From Heterohyrax brucei (lineage: Eukaryota; Chordata; Mammalia; Hyracoidea; Procaviidae): a stretch of 64,000 nucleotides of DNA. Both the position numbers and the translations under genes were made by a program. Positions 32,376-44,222 of this stretch are shown here, one piece after another. The DNA lies in NCBI GenBank assembly GCA_028571685.1, contig CM053141.1, forward strand, positions 133,948,833 through 134,012,832. Direction: 5' to 3'. The notes under the pieces are model-generated. The model was not told the origin of the DNA. It was given only the letters and a program-made list of their open reading frames with translations, and did not search any database. Position 1 is the stretch's first letter. Each line of letters starts with the position of its first letter.

Positions 32376-34429
32376 CGTCCATAACTTGTACCTGGGAAGC
32401 AAGAAGGGAGGTGTGTGCAGCCCCCACACTAGCAAGTGTCTGAGGCAGAGTATGCACTGTGATCCCCTGGAGTGCAGGCAAAGGGACCATAGCTTGTGGT
32501 TATGTTCATTTTTTTCCTGAAAATGGAATGAATTAATCTTTTTTAACATTACTGATCAGACTGATGCAAACATCTGTACAAGACTCCAGTGTCAGACAGC
32601 CTGGGGTCACACACAGCATGGGTGTCTCCGCACCAGTGACCTGACTCTGGTGTCCTTACTGGTGTCTTCAGTGGAGACTGTCACAGTTTGTGGAGTCTGA
32701 TCATGTGGGCTTCTGGGTGAGATTATCTGATTTCGGCTAAACCTCACCGAGGGTTTGACTGGCCAAACGAGTGCTTCAAAGAAACCTCCGATTGAAGATC
32801 ATACCAGAGAAGACCAGCAGACGTGAGTGGTGAGCGGCAGGGAGAAGGTGGCGCTAATGTTCCGTCCGCTCCTCCTGAAGGCTCTTTGCAGCCCTGGCTT
32901 TTGAAAGAACACAAACCTAGGAGAAAACATTTTGAAAACTGATGTTTGGAAAAGTTTCTATCACTGTAACATTTTGTTGCCAGAGTTAATATGTATAATC
33001 TGTAAAACTCACTCTACGTCCTCTAAAACATGGAAACAAAATTTCCTAGTCTATTCAAAAATGTTTTCTAAGAAGAGTTTCAATGTGTCTTGGATCCTTT
33101 AAAACAATTTTTTTTTAATGGAACATGTTTCAGTCGTCCTTTCAGAACAGCACTGTGACATCAAGGAGAGTGTTTCCTTGCCAGATCACATCCAAAAGTG
33201 TTTGCATTATGGATGGAATTCAAACAAATGAGCATTATGGTTTAGTAAGTGCAACTGTAGGGTCTGCTTGTCTTTGAGTGGTATTGTTTTCAGCATGGGG
33301 CAGTTGTTGAAATAAACTGGATTTACAACCTACCTTGAAACACAGTAGAGAGCAATCATTGTGTTCAGGCCTAATGAAGCATCATTCATATCACTGCCAT
33401 GTTAAAATACCATTATCAGCAATTATTTTAATAAAAGCAGAGATGTTCTTCATACTGTTAATAAATACAATAAAAGAAACCTTCTTTATCATATTACTTG
33501 ATCTTTATTTTAAAATTTTCTTCTGTATATGTTTTATTTAGTCTGTAATTAATAAAACAGTTCCTCTATAGAACGCACAATAAGGATACATACATGAAGG
33601 TGAGGATGCGACCCTTTTTCTTCAGAGAAGTATATGGTAGAAAAAGCTTGGGAAACACTGCTCAGGGTTGCAGCCGTCTTCAGTATCATCCCTTGCTCTG
33701 TTTGTGCCAGTGTATTTTAAGTAAGCAAACTAATGTAGTTGCAGTGTATTTAGAACTAATTATAAAAAAGGATTCTCTCCATGGCCCTTAGTTATACTTG
33801 ATTAAATGAAGTGTTCTGTTTCCAAACATTTTTATTTTAAAGGACTCAGTTCGTGATGGAGTACATTCCCATCTGACACATGGGGGGCTAGTGGTAGCTG
33901 TTTGTAGGCTGGATGAAGGGTCTTGCCTGTACCCACCCAAATCCTAACCAGATTCTGATTGGGGCCATAGAGTTTAGGTCTGAAGAAAGCCTGATGCTCT
34001 CTGAAACATTTTCTCCCTGGCTTTGCTGTCTGTACTTTTTGCTTTCTCTATGTTTACAGAGTGGGTATTGGGTTTTCAAAAATATTTCTTTACTTTTTCC
34101 ACAGAACGCACTGACTTCCTCTGTGAGAACTGTAGCTTTCATTCCACTTTCTTTGTTCCCCGACCTTATCAGTGATCTGGAATGCTTTGTTGTAGTCTTT
34201 TGTCACTGAGTGCTTTTCATGTAGTAGCTATACAAATAAACTGATTTTTTTCTTTTTCTTTCCCGTATGCCTGGGCAGGAGGCAGGACAGGGCAGTGACT
34301 TCAGAAGAGTGTATATGATACTGGAACTCTGATGATCTGTCTCTGTTATATTATTTTAAACCATTTGTAATAGAGTAGTAAGCCCAGAATCTGAAAGGCT
34401 TGTTAGTGGTGATTAAGATACCCTACTGG
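32376..34429. other. Intron 3, no element recognised
   Basis: Two kilobases of mixed composition. At 33640-33665 gcttgggaaacactgctc could be the end of a hAT relic, too short to call. Confidence 0.5.
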
Positions 34430-34999
34430 TCTCACCCCATTGAGAGCAAGGGAGAGTGAAGAAAACCAAAGATACGGGAAAGATGAGTGCAAAGGCCTAA
34501 TGGTCCATAATCACCACAGCCTCTGCCAGACTGAATTGAGCACGACTGGGTGGTGCCCAGCTACCACTGCTGCCTGCCTTGACGGGGATCACAATAGAGG
34601 GTCCCAGGCAAAGCTGGAGAAAAATGTAGAACAAAATTCTATCTCACAAAAAAAGATCAGGCTTACTCACCTTACAGAGACTGGAGAAGCCCAAACACTG
34701 TGGCCTCCAGATATCCGTTAAACTGAGTCATGAAGTCACTCCTGAGCTCCACCCTTTAGCCAAAGCTTAGACAGGCCCCTAAAATAAAACAGTATCTATG
34801 GAAGGGGCACATCAGCATAGGGGCAAAGGTCAGAAAGCAGGCGGAGACAGGAAAGCTGGTGATTGGGAACCCAGACTTGAGAATGTGTTGACATGTTGAG
34901 GCAGTGGTAACCAGTGTCACAAACCAGTAGGTTTACTGGTGGTTCAGTGAGAAGCCAGTACATTCTGTAAACTTTCATCTAAAGTTCAATAACTAAGTA
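34430..34999 (+). mobile_element. L1 3' UTR of a second subfamily, sense orientation
   Basis: Blocks gaaaaccaaagatacggg, gatcacaatagagggtccc, gctggagaaaaatgtagaac, tgaagtcactcctgagc, tagccaaagcttagacagg and gtgttgacatgttgagg run in order to tttcatctaaagttcaata. The element at 52315-52570 shares its last third. Confidence 0.72.
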
Positions 35000-35658
35000 T
35001 AAAAAGGAGTAGTAGTCCTGGGTACCTCATGCTCCACATACATTGTGGAATTCGACACCATCATTCGCAGGACTACTTGGACTTACCACTGTTACTGGCC
35101 TCCTCACTCCACTATTGGATTCTCTGTTGTACTGTTGGAAAAATCTGGGTCATTCTTAGGTTCCTTTATAGAATCAGTCTCTTTGCTAAAAATAGCCCAT
35201 GGCTGTTCCTTGGAAGCTCTTCATGATTTGTGAAAAGAGTACTTTCCTTGTTTGCCATTTCCACTCCCATCATTGTGGCTTAGCCCTTGGTTACCTCCCT
35301 CCAGCCCTGGTAGTGTCCTTACTAGCTCTGGCTACTGTCCTTTATCCCCAGTTGCATCCTGGGAAAATATTACCTCTCACCTTCATCTATGATTATGTTA
35401 TCTGCCTTCTGAAAAATTCTTTCAGGGCTTGTCAGCAAGTACAAATTATGATATTTTAGTTCAGCATACCAGCCTTATTCTGCATGTATCTCATGCGCCA
35501 GCCGCAGTAGTTTATGAGCTATCCCCATGCCTTGCCCTTGTTTTATAAAGCAGCTGGCAAGGCTCTTTTCCAGTATCTGCTCTGTCATGTTTCATTCTGT
35601 TGTACATAGGGTCGCTGTGAATCGGAACTTATTCGGTAGCACCTAACAACAACAAAGC
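35000..35658 (+). mobile_element. Unassigned segment ending in an RTE 3' tail
   Basis: 35586-35658 is a good RTE 3' end (cattctgttgtacatagggt, then gtagcacctaacaacaacaa). The 585 bases before it do not resemble the RTE ORF2 seen elsewhere here. It is either a heavily truncated RTE next to unique DNA or a non-autonomous element. Confidence 0.5.
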
Positions 35659-36149
35659 TCTTTAATGGGACCTTTCTTGATTCCCCACACCCAGATACAG
35701 TTTTCTTTTAAGCCCTAAAACACACTGGTTGCCCATTACCCCAGCTTTTTATCTCCTATGATAGCTGTTAGAGTCCTGATCATACCCCTCCAGACCAGGT
35801 TACTAGTACCACATGCCCCCCAACTTGCACTCCCCCTGATATCTCCTAACTCGAATTCAGTCCATCCTGTCCTTTATCCTAAGGCTGTCAAGATGGTGTG
35901 TTTTTAGTGATATTTGATATAATTTTAACCCTTTCTTTTGTTCACTGAGATTAAATCTTTATGGTCATTGCTCTCTGATAACTTGGGATATAATTAGATT
36001 CTAACACAATAAATTCTACTGCTTCTATTATACAGTAACTCATTGCGCCATATACTTTGAGTTGATAATGGTATTTCTGTATTATGTGATATATGCAACT
36101 TTCGAAATGTGGCTGATGAAATTTTGAAAAACTTTGTGCATGAAAAATA
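35659..36149. other. Intron 3, no element recognised
   Basis: Unassigned sequence between an RTE tail and an L1 relic. Confidence 0.5.
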
Positions 36150-36375
36150 TCTTAAGTTAAAAAGCACAGACTGAAAAAATACGTATAATGCATGTGACAA
36201 AGTTCTAATCCCTATGATACATACAGAGGTTTTACAAATCAGTAAGAGGGAAAATCCAGTGGGAAAATGGACAAAATCTATTCTTAAAAGTATGTATGTA
36301 AATAAACGATCTGTAAACAAGAGAAAGGATACTTTATTATTAATCAGAAAGCTATAAATTAAAATGAGGTGTCTT
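36150..36375 (+). mobile_element. Old L1 ORF2 fragment
   Basis: The text tttacaaatcagtaagaggg, gggaaaatggacaaaatct and aatcagaaagctataaatta parallels the C-terminal L1M ORF2 segment (aaatgggcaaaagatct, catcagggaaatgcaaatc). It is too decayed to code. Confidence 0.6.
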
Positions 36376-39300
36376 TTCTTATAAATATGCAAAGATTTAG
36401 AAAAAGCATTTGACTGTATCCATTGGTTAGTATGGTTACAAAGAAACATTCTTTTAAAAAATTGCATAATTCCATAGATATGGATATCAAAAGATGTCTA
36501 AGGCCTGTGGATTGATACAGAGGAAACACGAGAAGTTCTTCAGAGATAAAAATTTTTAAAAGAATGCATTGTCTATGAATGGTAACTTGCAGAGCTCTGT
36601 GAAAGCCAAAACTCAGGAAGATCTTGCAGTCAGTTAAGAAAACAGACAAAAAGGTCTTACCTTTTTAGGGCTGAATTTTTTGAAAACCTTGTATAAAAAT
36701 CTGTATTATTTTTTCTCATAACTACAACTTTCTGTTGTTACTGGCAAGACCGATCACATGAGCTTAGTAACACTGCTGTGTTACCACTGACCAAATAAGA
36801 GAATTTGCTGTGGAAGAACAAGGATGAAAATCCTTCTTCCAATTGATGCTGTTTATTCTTCATTGGCACAGAAAAGATTGCTGAGCGTTCCCTGGTCATT
36901 CTACCAGCCCTTTACACCAGTAATTGCATTGTTTCATGTCTTTATCAAGGAAGCCCTTGCCAGGGAGTTTTTGGGAGGGACAAGTGTCAGCAAAGAGAAG
37001 CCACAATGAAGTACCCTTGATTGAGCCGAGATTACACTGCTCAGGTCATTCTACAAAAACTTGTCAGTTTGCTGCCCAAATAAATGCCTAAAGTGAGTAA
37101 AACATGGAGCATAGTGACCCTAGAAAGAAAAATCAATTGCAATTCATATTTCATATGTCTGTAATTGCTTGTGAAAGCATCACAGTGGTTTGTTTGCAGA
37201 GCAGCTTTACCTCTTCTGTCATTTCCTTTCTTTTCTCGTTTCTAATGCTCTTGTCTTTCACATGCTCAGAATTACAGTGAAGCAAAATGGGGGCTTTTTG
37301 CTTGTGCACATTCCTGTTCTTGCTATGGATACCCTGTGCAGGATTTGATCAGCACATTCAGTTGTTGACAGGCGTAAACCACGCCCTGTGCAGATGCACA
37401 GCTGTTATGCTTTGAATATTCTCAAAGGCTTGGGATGATATACTTATTTTCTCTTTGAGGTGAGGAAAGGGAGTTGTGGAAGGAGTCTTTTTTCAAAAAA
37501 GATTTTAAATCTCAGTTTTAAATCTGCAAAACTGAATTTTTGTTCTGCAGTTGTGATCTTAAATCTTCTTTCATCAGAACAGGGAACCCAGTAATATGCA
37601 GTAATTTTAAAAATCACCAAGTCTGTCGGTTCTTTCTTCCAGTCCCCCCAACTCTTTCTCATATGAAGCTTCTGAATTCCTAGCCCTTCTGTGGACTGAG
37701 ATGTCATAAGGATGGAGAAAATGCTGCGCACTTTATGGATTACTGTTAGGTCAACAAAACTTTGGCAGCATTGATTAACTTGACAGTGAGTACAGCAGTA
37801 CATTTATCACTTATGGCTGTGCTGTAGAAAATCTAATAAGAGGCAAACAATTCCCTTTAGAGCAGTAACAGGTTCACTGTGGCTAACAGTGCATGCACTG
37901 GAAATTTCTGCCTTTAAATTATACCCTTGCCACTGGTTGGGTCATTGACTCAAAACTACTGCACTTCTACAGTCATGCTGTTATTCATTTCATCACTATT
38001 ATTTGACTTAACATAAATATTCAAATTGTTATGTGTATGTAGTATTTTTAAAATTAAATAATTGAGTTAAATACAGTTCTAGAATGATTTTAAAGTAACT
38101 AGAAATAGAATTCTGTTCTTTGTGTTCTTAAGAAGCTGGAAGTATCACAACAGAATGACTTTCCACAATCAATGCTGTAAAATTTAGTTTGTTTCACAAT
38201 GGAAATCTTTGGGAAAAGTTAATCTCAGATGAACACTTGGAAAAGAAAGATATTTGTGGTAGTCTTTGATGATGAAAAATGACATACAAACATGTATTGA
38301 TAGGAAGTGGGTAAAATTTCTCATTGCTTTTATTTCATTGTATTAAAGATAACCCATTGAGACCTTGATGCTTATTTACTGTCCTTCCTTTTACTTAGTA
38401 AACAGCGGTGCTCATTTCCATCATGTGTCATTCAGGCCTTTAAGTTCGGCAGTGCTGTTAGGTACACATGTAAAGAAAAACAGCACAAGATATGTTTATT
38501 GGCTGACAATGTACATCTTATAATTAGTGTGATGAGTTTAGTAGATAAGGGTGGAGAATAAAAAGGATAGGTTTTTAAACAATTACATTGTAATTGTATT
38601 CTGTAAAACTAAAAACTATTTGATTAATAGGTAATGTCATTTTTAGAGCATTAAAAAAAATCTGAAAACATGCTAAAAGAAAAGCCACCTTCTCCTCGGG
38701 ACCAATTCTTGCTTCATATGGCAGTTCTTCCCTATTAAACTGCTTGTTAGGCTTTCTAGAACGATATCTAAATTTATTTTATTTTGGCTTATTCCTATGC
38801 TACCCTAAAATTCAGATTCAGCTAGAGAGATGTGCTTGAAATGGAAATTTTTTTTTTTTTTTTAGTGCTTTGTATTTGCTAGAAAACACTGTTTAATTGA
38901 GGGCTCTCATACTGTAGTATCTGTGAAATGATATAGTTTTCTTTGTTGAGAAAAGAGTATTCTGCCTGGATCAATTGTCAAGAGATTTAATATAATAAGG
39001 CAGTTTGTGGTATGACTAAAAGAAACACTGTGTACAGGAAATTCCCACAGCAGTTTGTTTTTAGAAGAAAAACTGAGTTCACCTGAAACATGAATACATT
39101 GAAAACCAAGACTTAATAAGGCAGAGCTTAGAAAGAGCTGAAAGGGTTGTTGTCCAAGGGTCCATGTCAGCGATCTCATCCAATACTCGTCTTTGAGATT
39201 CTAAATGGCATATAAACCAAAATTACTTTTTCTTGAGCTTTGAAAAGTCCTGACTTGAATCAGTAACATTCAAGCCTGTTGATGTTAGTGTTTTGTTTTA

Positions 39301-40237
39301 ATTCAGAGAGAATGTGTTCATCTATTTAATCTGTAGGGTAAATGTAATGTATCTCCCTTCTAAAACAGTCTTTTCTGAAAGAGCTAAGAATACCATTCCA
39401 GATTTCACGGGTTACAATAAGAGTACCCCCACCACTTGCCCTAGTGAACAGAGGCCAGGTATTGATTAACTATCACGCTGGCATCAGAACTACTCTTAGG
39501 ATTCAATTTTTTTGTTGTTTTGCATATTTTATTGATCAAAGTGGTAAATGAGCATCAAGCGTGCAAGAAGACGATGAATTGTTTACTTGCATAAAATAAC
39601 CTTTCAATAAGGGAAGATGCATGGCTTACACTTTGGTTCTGTTCTGCGGCCCGAAGCAGATGGCATTCAGCTGCTATTGATTTGCTTCCATAGTTAAGGA
39701 GCAGCCTGCAACCCAGCATGCCCACTGCATTGTGAAAAGGGGTATAGCTTTGGGGACTGGGATAGAAGCCAAGAAGGGCTGGCTTACCCTCCCCAAAATC
39801 CTAAGGCAAAAAAAAACTGATTTGGAAATCATGCATATCTACCTAAATGGAAACTTAGGTTAATGTAATCACATGTGATAGGATCCCTTTGTGTCTTGGT
39901 GCTTTTAAAGGAAGAACATTTGTGGTCATCACTTATGCAGATGTCTCCAGTAAGTAACAAGAAGAGTAATGGTCACAGAATACTGATTGTGATCATGTGA
40001 ATTTTAAAGAAAACCAAATTAAAACCTTTCCCCCTACCTTTGGGGCAAAATTAGGTAATCCTCAGATATATCATGTTACACCTGCTGCTGAGCCTACCAG
40101 CCTGAAACGTCAGTGCACACGTGAATTGTGCCAGTAGCTCACTCCTTGTTTACCAGTTGTGCCACCTCCGTTTATGCAGCAGTCCATCTACCCTTTGTCT
40201 CTTGTGACAGTCTCATTTGGCTTTGAAGTGTCTTTAT
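36376..40237. other. Intron 3, long repeat-poor stretch
   Basis: About 3.9 kb with no repeat I recognise apart from a T-run at 38849-38864. Short open frames here show no motifs. This is the longest apparently unique segment of the window. Confidence 0.5.
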
Positions 40238-40392
40238 GGAAACCCTGGTAGAGTAGTGGTTAAGTACTAGGGCGGCTGACCAAAAGATCAGTAGTTCAAA
40301 CCCACCAGTTGCTCCTTGGAAACTCTATATGAGGCAGCTCTTCTCTGCTCTGTAGGGTTGTTATGAGTCAGATTCGACTTGATGTCATTGAG
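40238..40392 (+). mobile_element. Afrotherian-type tRNA-headed SINE
   Basis: Starts ggaaaccctggtagagtagt, has B-box-like cagtagttcaaaccc and ends atgagtcagattcgacttga. Confidence 0.88.
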
Positions 40393-41072
40393 TCTTATAG
40401 TAGTTACAGATGTTGAATTTATAAATATTTTCCTTGAATCCATGTCCAGCAGTGACTTTTTATCTGAAAAATCTAAAGGTAGGCCAACTTACCTGTATTT
40501 GGTTTTTGTTTCCTTTCAGGCTGTTTAAATGCCAAAGACCACCTATTAAAAACAGTATGAACAAATAGTAAACACTGTTTGTTATTCATTAATATTTATA
40601 TTAATAATGCTTAAGTAAACAACTTATTTTGCAATTTGTAATTTTAAATATAAATGAATTACTGTTAAATTATAATGAAGCTGTTCATTTAATAGAATTT
40701 TATAAATACACTTTACTGGGTTCTTTCTCTTAAATTGTTACTACAAATGATTTTTCTGAAATCATTCCTATAATGGATGCTCTTTAAAATGGAAGTATTT
40801 TATGACAAGCTCTTTTATTTGTTTGTAAGTGGAAGAGGCAGGTTTAATTTGTTTGGTTCCAAGTGAGTCCTAGATACACCTGTTCCCTGCCTCTACCTCT
40901 GTGGGCAGTGGAGGTTTGGGGAGGTGAAGTTTAATTTTTTTGCTTCTGTGACAAAAACTGATACCCTTTACATTCCTCTTCTGTTCTTCAAAAATCCCAG
41001 CACTAGAAAACACAAATAATTTCTCATACCCCTCACGCAAAAAGAGACAAGCTTGGCTAAGCAATAGATACT
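40393..41072. other. Intron 3, no element recognised
   Basis: AT-rich unassigned sequence. Confidence 0.55.
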
Positions 41073-41088
41073 TTAATATCAACTTTTT

Positions 41089-42220
41089 TTTTTAATTTTT
41101 ATTTTTATTTAACATAACTGAGTGAAAATGTACATTCCCGTATAAATTTACATGCCCACCTATATGCAGCTTCCACTGCTCTCCCTGTCCGGTGACTGCA
41201 CACTATTCCTCTCTGCTCCATACATGTCTTATCCTCCCAACAGTCTCCTTTCCCCTCCTCTCCACCCACTCTCCTTCCTCCAGCCAGAGGTCAGCAGGAT
41301 GATATCCTATAGATGTATAGAACCATAAAGTGCTTCCAATATATGGTCACTCTGCATTGCCAAGTCCAATCCATTCCTGTCCAAAGAGTGGACCTTTGTT
41401 ATAATTTATGGGAAAGGGCAGCATCAGGGCCGGGGGCCATGCTCTCAGAGGAACCCCAAAACCGCTGGACCATCAGTTGAGGTCTTTTAGTGGAGATCTC
41501 ATGATGCACCCCTTTTTATTTTTGTGTTGCCAGTGAGACTCCACTCTGTGAGCTCCATCGTGGCTGTCTGGTGGTGGCCGGGCACCATCCGGTTCTTCCG
41601 GTCCCAAGTCGATGTAGGTACCCACTCTTGTGGGTCTCTCTGTCTTCTCGGTTGTCTTTACCGCATGTCATTTTGGTCCTTGGTGAGCATCTGTTCCTGC
41701 TGAGTTGGGACCATTTGCTGTGTCCTCGGATGGCAGCTTGGCAGCTTTTACGACCCCAGACGCCATTCACCAATGTGGGGTGCAGAGAGCTCTCTTAGCA
41801 AAACGCTAGTTGTGCCAGTTGGCCTGGAATTCGCCTAAGAGCATGGTCTCCTGCCCCCCGCCCCAGCTGCTCTATCCTTGCAGTATTGAGTTAAGATGGA
41901 AGGAGTACTCAAGTTATGCTGAAGTCTACCTCATATTGTTCTTGTTTCTAATGTGTGCTATCACCGCTTTCTCCCAACTAAATTTCTAGTAACTACCTAA
42001 ACTAAACCCTCCCCCTGTCACCCTCCCTCCCTCACCTCCCTTGCAGCTGTCAAAGAGTCTTTTCTTCTATACACAAGTCTGTTTTTGAGATCTTATCGTA
42101 GAGGTCTCATACAGTATTTGTCCCTTTGTCGCTGACTACTTTCACTCAATGTCTTCCAGTTGAAACCAGGTTAGGAGATGTTCCCTGGAATCATCGTTAT
42201 TCTTTATCATTGCGTAGTGA
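41089..42220 (-). mobile_element. L1 LINE 3' portion, 1.13 kb, with target duplication
   Basis: Flanked by ttaatatcaacttttt (41073-41088) and ttaataccaacttttt (42221-42236), 15 of 16 bases identical. It begins with an antisense A-rich tail, continues through the 3' UTR series (tgagtgaaaatgtacattcc, cggtgactgcacac, ggtggccgggcaccatccgg, cttttacgaccccagacgcc) and reaches an older L1 part (tacagtatttgtccctttgt, ttctttatcattgcgtag) that identifies the family as L1. It is 5'-truncated. Confidence 0.85.
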
Positions 42221-42237
42221 TTAATACCAACTTTTTA

Positions 42238-42278
42238 AAAACAGCTTTACTGAGATGTAATTGACATACTGAAATGCT
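42238..42278 (-). mobile_element. Old L1 3' end scrap
   Basis: aacagctttactgagatgta attgacata-type text is the common L1M 3' terminus in reverse. Confidence 0.45.
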
Positions 42279-42367
42279 GGTGTGTTGAGTTGGTGGGTTC
42301 CCGTGAAGGCCGTTGCTGCATTTCACTTACTGTATGTTCCTTCCCCATATCATGCCATACCGTACCA

Positions 42368-42812
42368 CACTGTGGTATTTTCAGTTACCTCATATGCATA
42401 TGAAAGGTGGACAGTGAATAAGGAAAACCAAAGAAGAATTGAAGCATTTGAGTTATGCTTTGTGCAAAGATATTGCATCTATCATAGACTACCAGAAAAA
42501 TAAATCTGTCTTGGAAGAATATAAAGCTTCTTAGAAGCATTGATTGCAAGACTTCATCTCACATGATTTGGACATATTATCTGGAGGAACCAGTACCTGG
42601 AGAAGGGCACCATGCTTGGTTAAGTAGAGGGTCACTGAAAGAGAGGGCAACTGTCAACAAGATGGATTGACATAGTGGCCACTGTGGGCTTAAGCATATC
42701 AAGGATTGTGAAGACAGTCTAGGACCAGGAAGTGTTTCTTTCTGTTGTTCGTGGGGTTGCTGGGAGTCAGAAAAGAATCAACAGCACCTGACGACAAAAA
42801 TAGCAACAAGTT
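42368..42812 (+). mobile_element. RTE LINE 3' end
   Basis: Contains tttcagttacctcatatgca, ggtggacagtgaataagg, tcttggaagaatataaagct, agaagggcaccatgcttggt and the 3' terminus agcacctgacgac. It is the same ORF2 end as 4360-4741 and is full of stops. Confidence 0.83.
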
Positions 42813-43094
42813 CCTTACAGTATCTAATACACTGCAGAGAATACACGGGATGCTTACACAGTGCATTTTTCGTGAAGTACAAACTCTTTTGCAAGGCAGG
42901 AAGAGAAGACTAGTTGGCCTCAGGTTTTTCAAGCTTGAAAGATAGCTGGAATGAGAGAAGCCCTTTCCAGCCCTGTTCTCTGTTCACAGGCAAGCAGGAC
43001 AGTCTGGGAATGGGGAGTCAGGGCAGGACCTTGTGGCCGGCAAATGTGAGGTACAGAAGATACTATGAGGAATAGATATATATTTTTAAAAAGA

Positions 43095-43300
43095 CAGACA
43101 TTGCCATTGAATCAGTGCCACCTCATGGTAACCCCGTATGTTACAGAGTAAGACCACTCTCTAGGATTTTCTTAGCTGTAATATTTATGGAAGCAGATTG
43201 CCAGTCCTTTCTTCTGCAACACCATTGTGTGGGTTGAAACCACTAACCTGTCATTTGGTAGTCAAGTGCAAGCATTTACACACCACCCACGGGGCCTCGG
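43095..43300 (-). mobile_element. Afrotherian-type SINE, long form (first of three)
   Basis: tcagtgccacctcatggtaa, ggaagcagattgccagtcct and ttacacaccacccacggggc. Confidence 0.75.
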
Positions 43301-43328
43301 GAAGATGCTAGAATGCTTCAGTCAAGCT

Positions 43329-43523
43329 GCTGTTGTTGGGGGCTGTGGAGCCAGTGCTAACTCATAGCATGCCCATGTGACAGGCAGAATTAACCCATAG
43401 GATTTTTTTGGTTGCACTCTTTATGAAAGCAAGTTGCCAGGTCTTTTCTCCCACAGAGCTGCAGGGTGGGTCCCAACTGTCAACTTTTAAGTTAGCAGCC
43501 AAATGCTTAACTGTTGTGCCACC
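43329..43523 (-). mobile_element. Afrotherian-type SINE, long form (second of three)
   Basis: gaaagcaagttgccaggtct, gcagggtgggtcccaactgt and agccaaatgcttaactgttg. It shares the long-form core with the previous copy. Confidence 0.75.
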
Positions 43524-43525
43524 CT

Positions 43526-43690
43526 CAAAAAACCAAACCCATTGCCACTGAGTCAACATCTGACTCATAATGACCCTATAAGATAGAGTAGAACTTCCCC
43601 ATAGAGGTCCTAAGGGGCACCTAGTGAATGCGAACCACCAACCTTTTGTTAGCAGGTGTAGTACTTAACCACTATCCTACCAGGGTTTCT
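43526..43690 (-). mobile_element. Afrotherian-type SINE (third of three)
   Basis: cattgccactgagtcaacat, gagtagaacttccccataga and cactatcctaccagggtttc. It abuts the second copy directly. Confidence 0.85.
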
Positions 43691-43841
43691 TGAAACCAAG
43701 CTACCAGTGCTGTATTTAAATGTATAAATGCGTTGATTGCAAAAACACGTAAAGCAAGGTGAAGATCAAGATTGGCTCATTTTGTTAGTTAGAAGTCAAG
43801 TTACTGAATCTACTTAAATTTCTTCATTTTGGACTTGCAAA

Positions 43842-44045
43842 GGAGCCCTGGTTTTATCGTGATTAAACACACAGCTGCCAACCAAGAGGTCAGTGGTTCC
43901 TACTTTCTTCCAAGGGAGAAAGATGTGGCAGTCTTTCTTTGTAAAGATTTAGAGCCTCAGAAACCCTATGGGGTGGTTCTGTGCTGGCCTGTGAGATAAC
44001 TGTGAGTTGGAATCTGCGTGGCAACAGTGGGTTTGGTTTTTGGTT
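43842..44045 (+). mobile_element. Afrotherian-type SINE, long form
   Basis: ggagccctggttttatcgtg, aaagatgtggcagtctttct, ccctatggggtggttctgtg and the tail gtgagttggaatctgcgtgg. Confidence 0.8.
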
Positions 44046-44059
44046 GAATTCAGGCAAAA

Positions 44060-44222
44060 CTTGCCCAATAGTTGGCACCAACTCAATGATGGCATCGGAT
44101 TTGATTTCTCATGGTGTGCATCCACAAGGCACTCCTTGGAAACTCTGTGGGACAGTTCTACTCTGTCCTGTAGGGTTGCTATGAGTCTGAATTGACTTGG
44201 CAGTGGGTTTGGTGTTTTGGGG
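44060..44222 (+). mobile_element. SINE tail fragment followed by a second partial SINE
   Basis: 44072-44112 is a decayed tail (caccaactcaatgatggca). 44122-44222 is the 3' two thirds of another copy (ggcactccttggaaactctg, tgagtctgaattgacttggc). Confidence 0.7.

Noticed and set aside
34440..34721. 93-codon plus-strand frame
   Set aside because: Falls inside an L1 3' UTR of the second subfamily.
35994..36467. 157-codon open frame on the minus strand
   Set aside because: It overlaps, antisense, an old L1 ORF2 fragment (36150-36375) in AT-rich DNA. The protein is hydrophobic and Phe/Leu-rich as expected from such text.
41516..41798. Opposed 85- and 75-codon frames
   Set aside because: Both are within the L1 insertion at 41089-42220.
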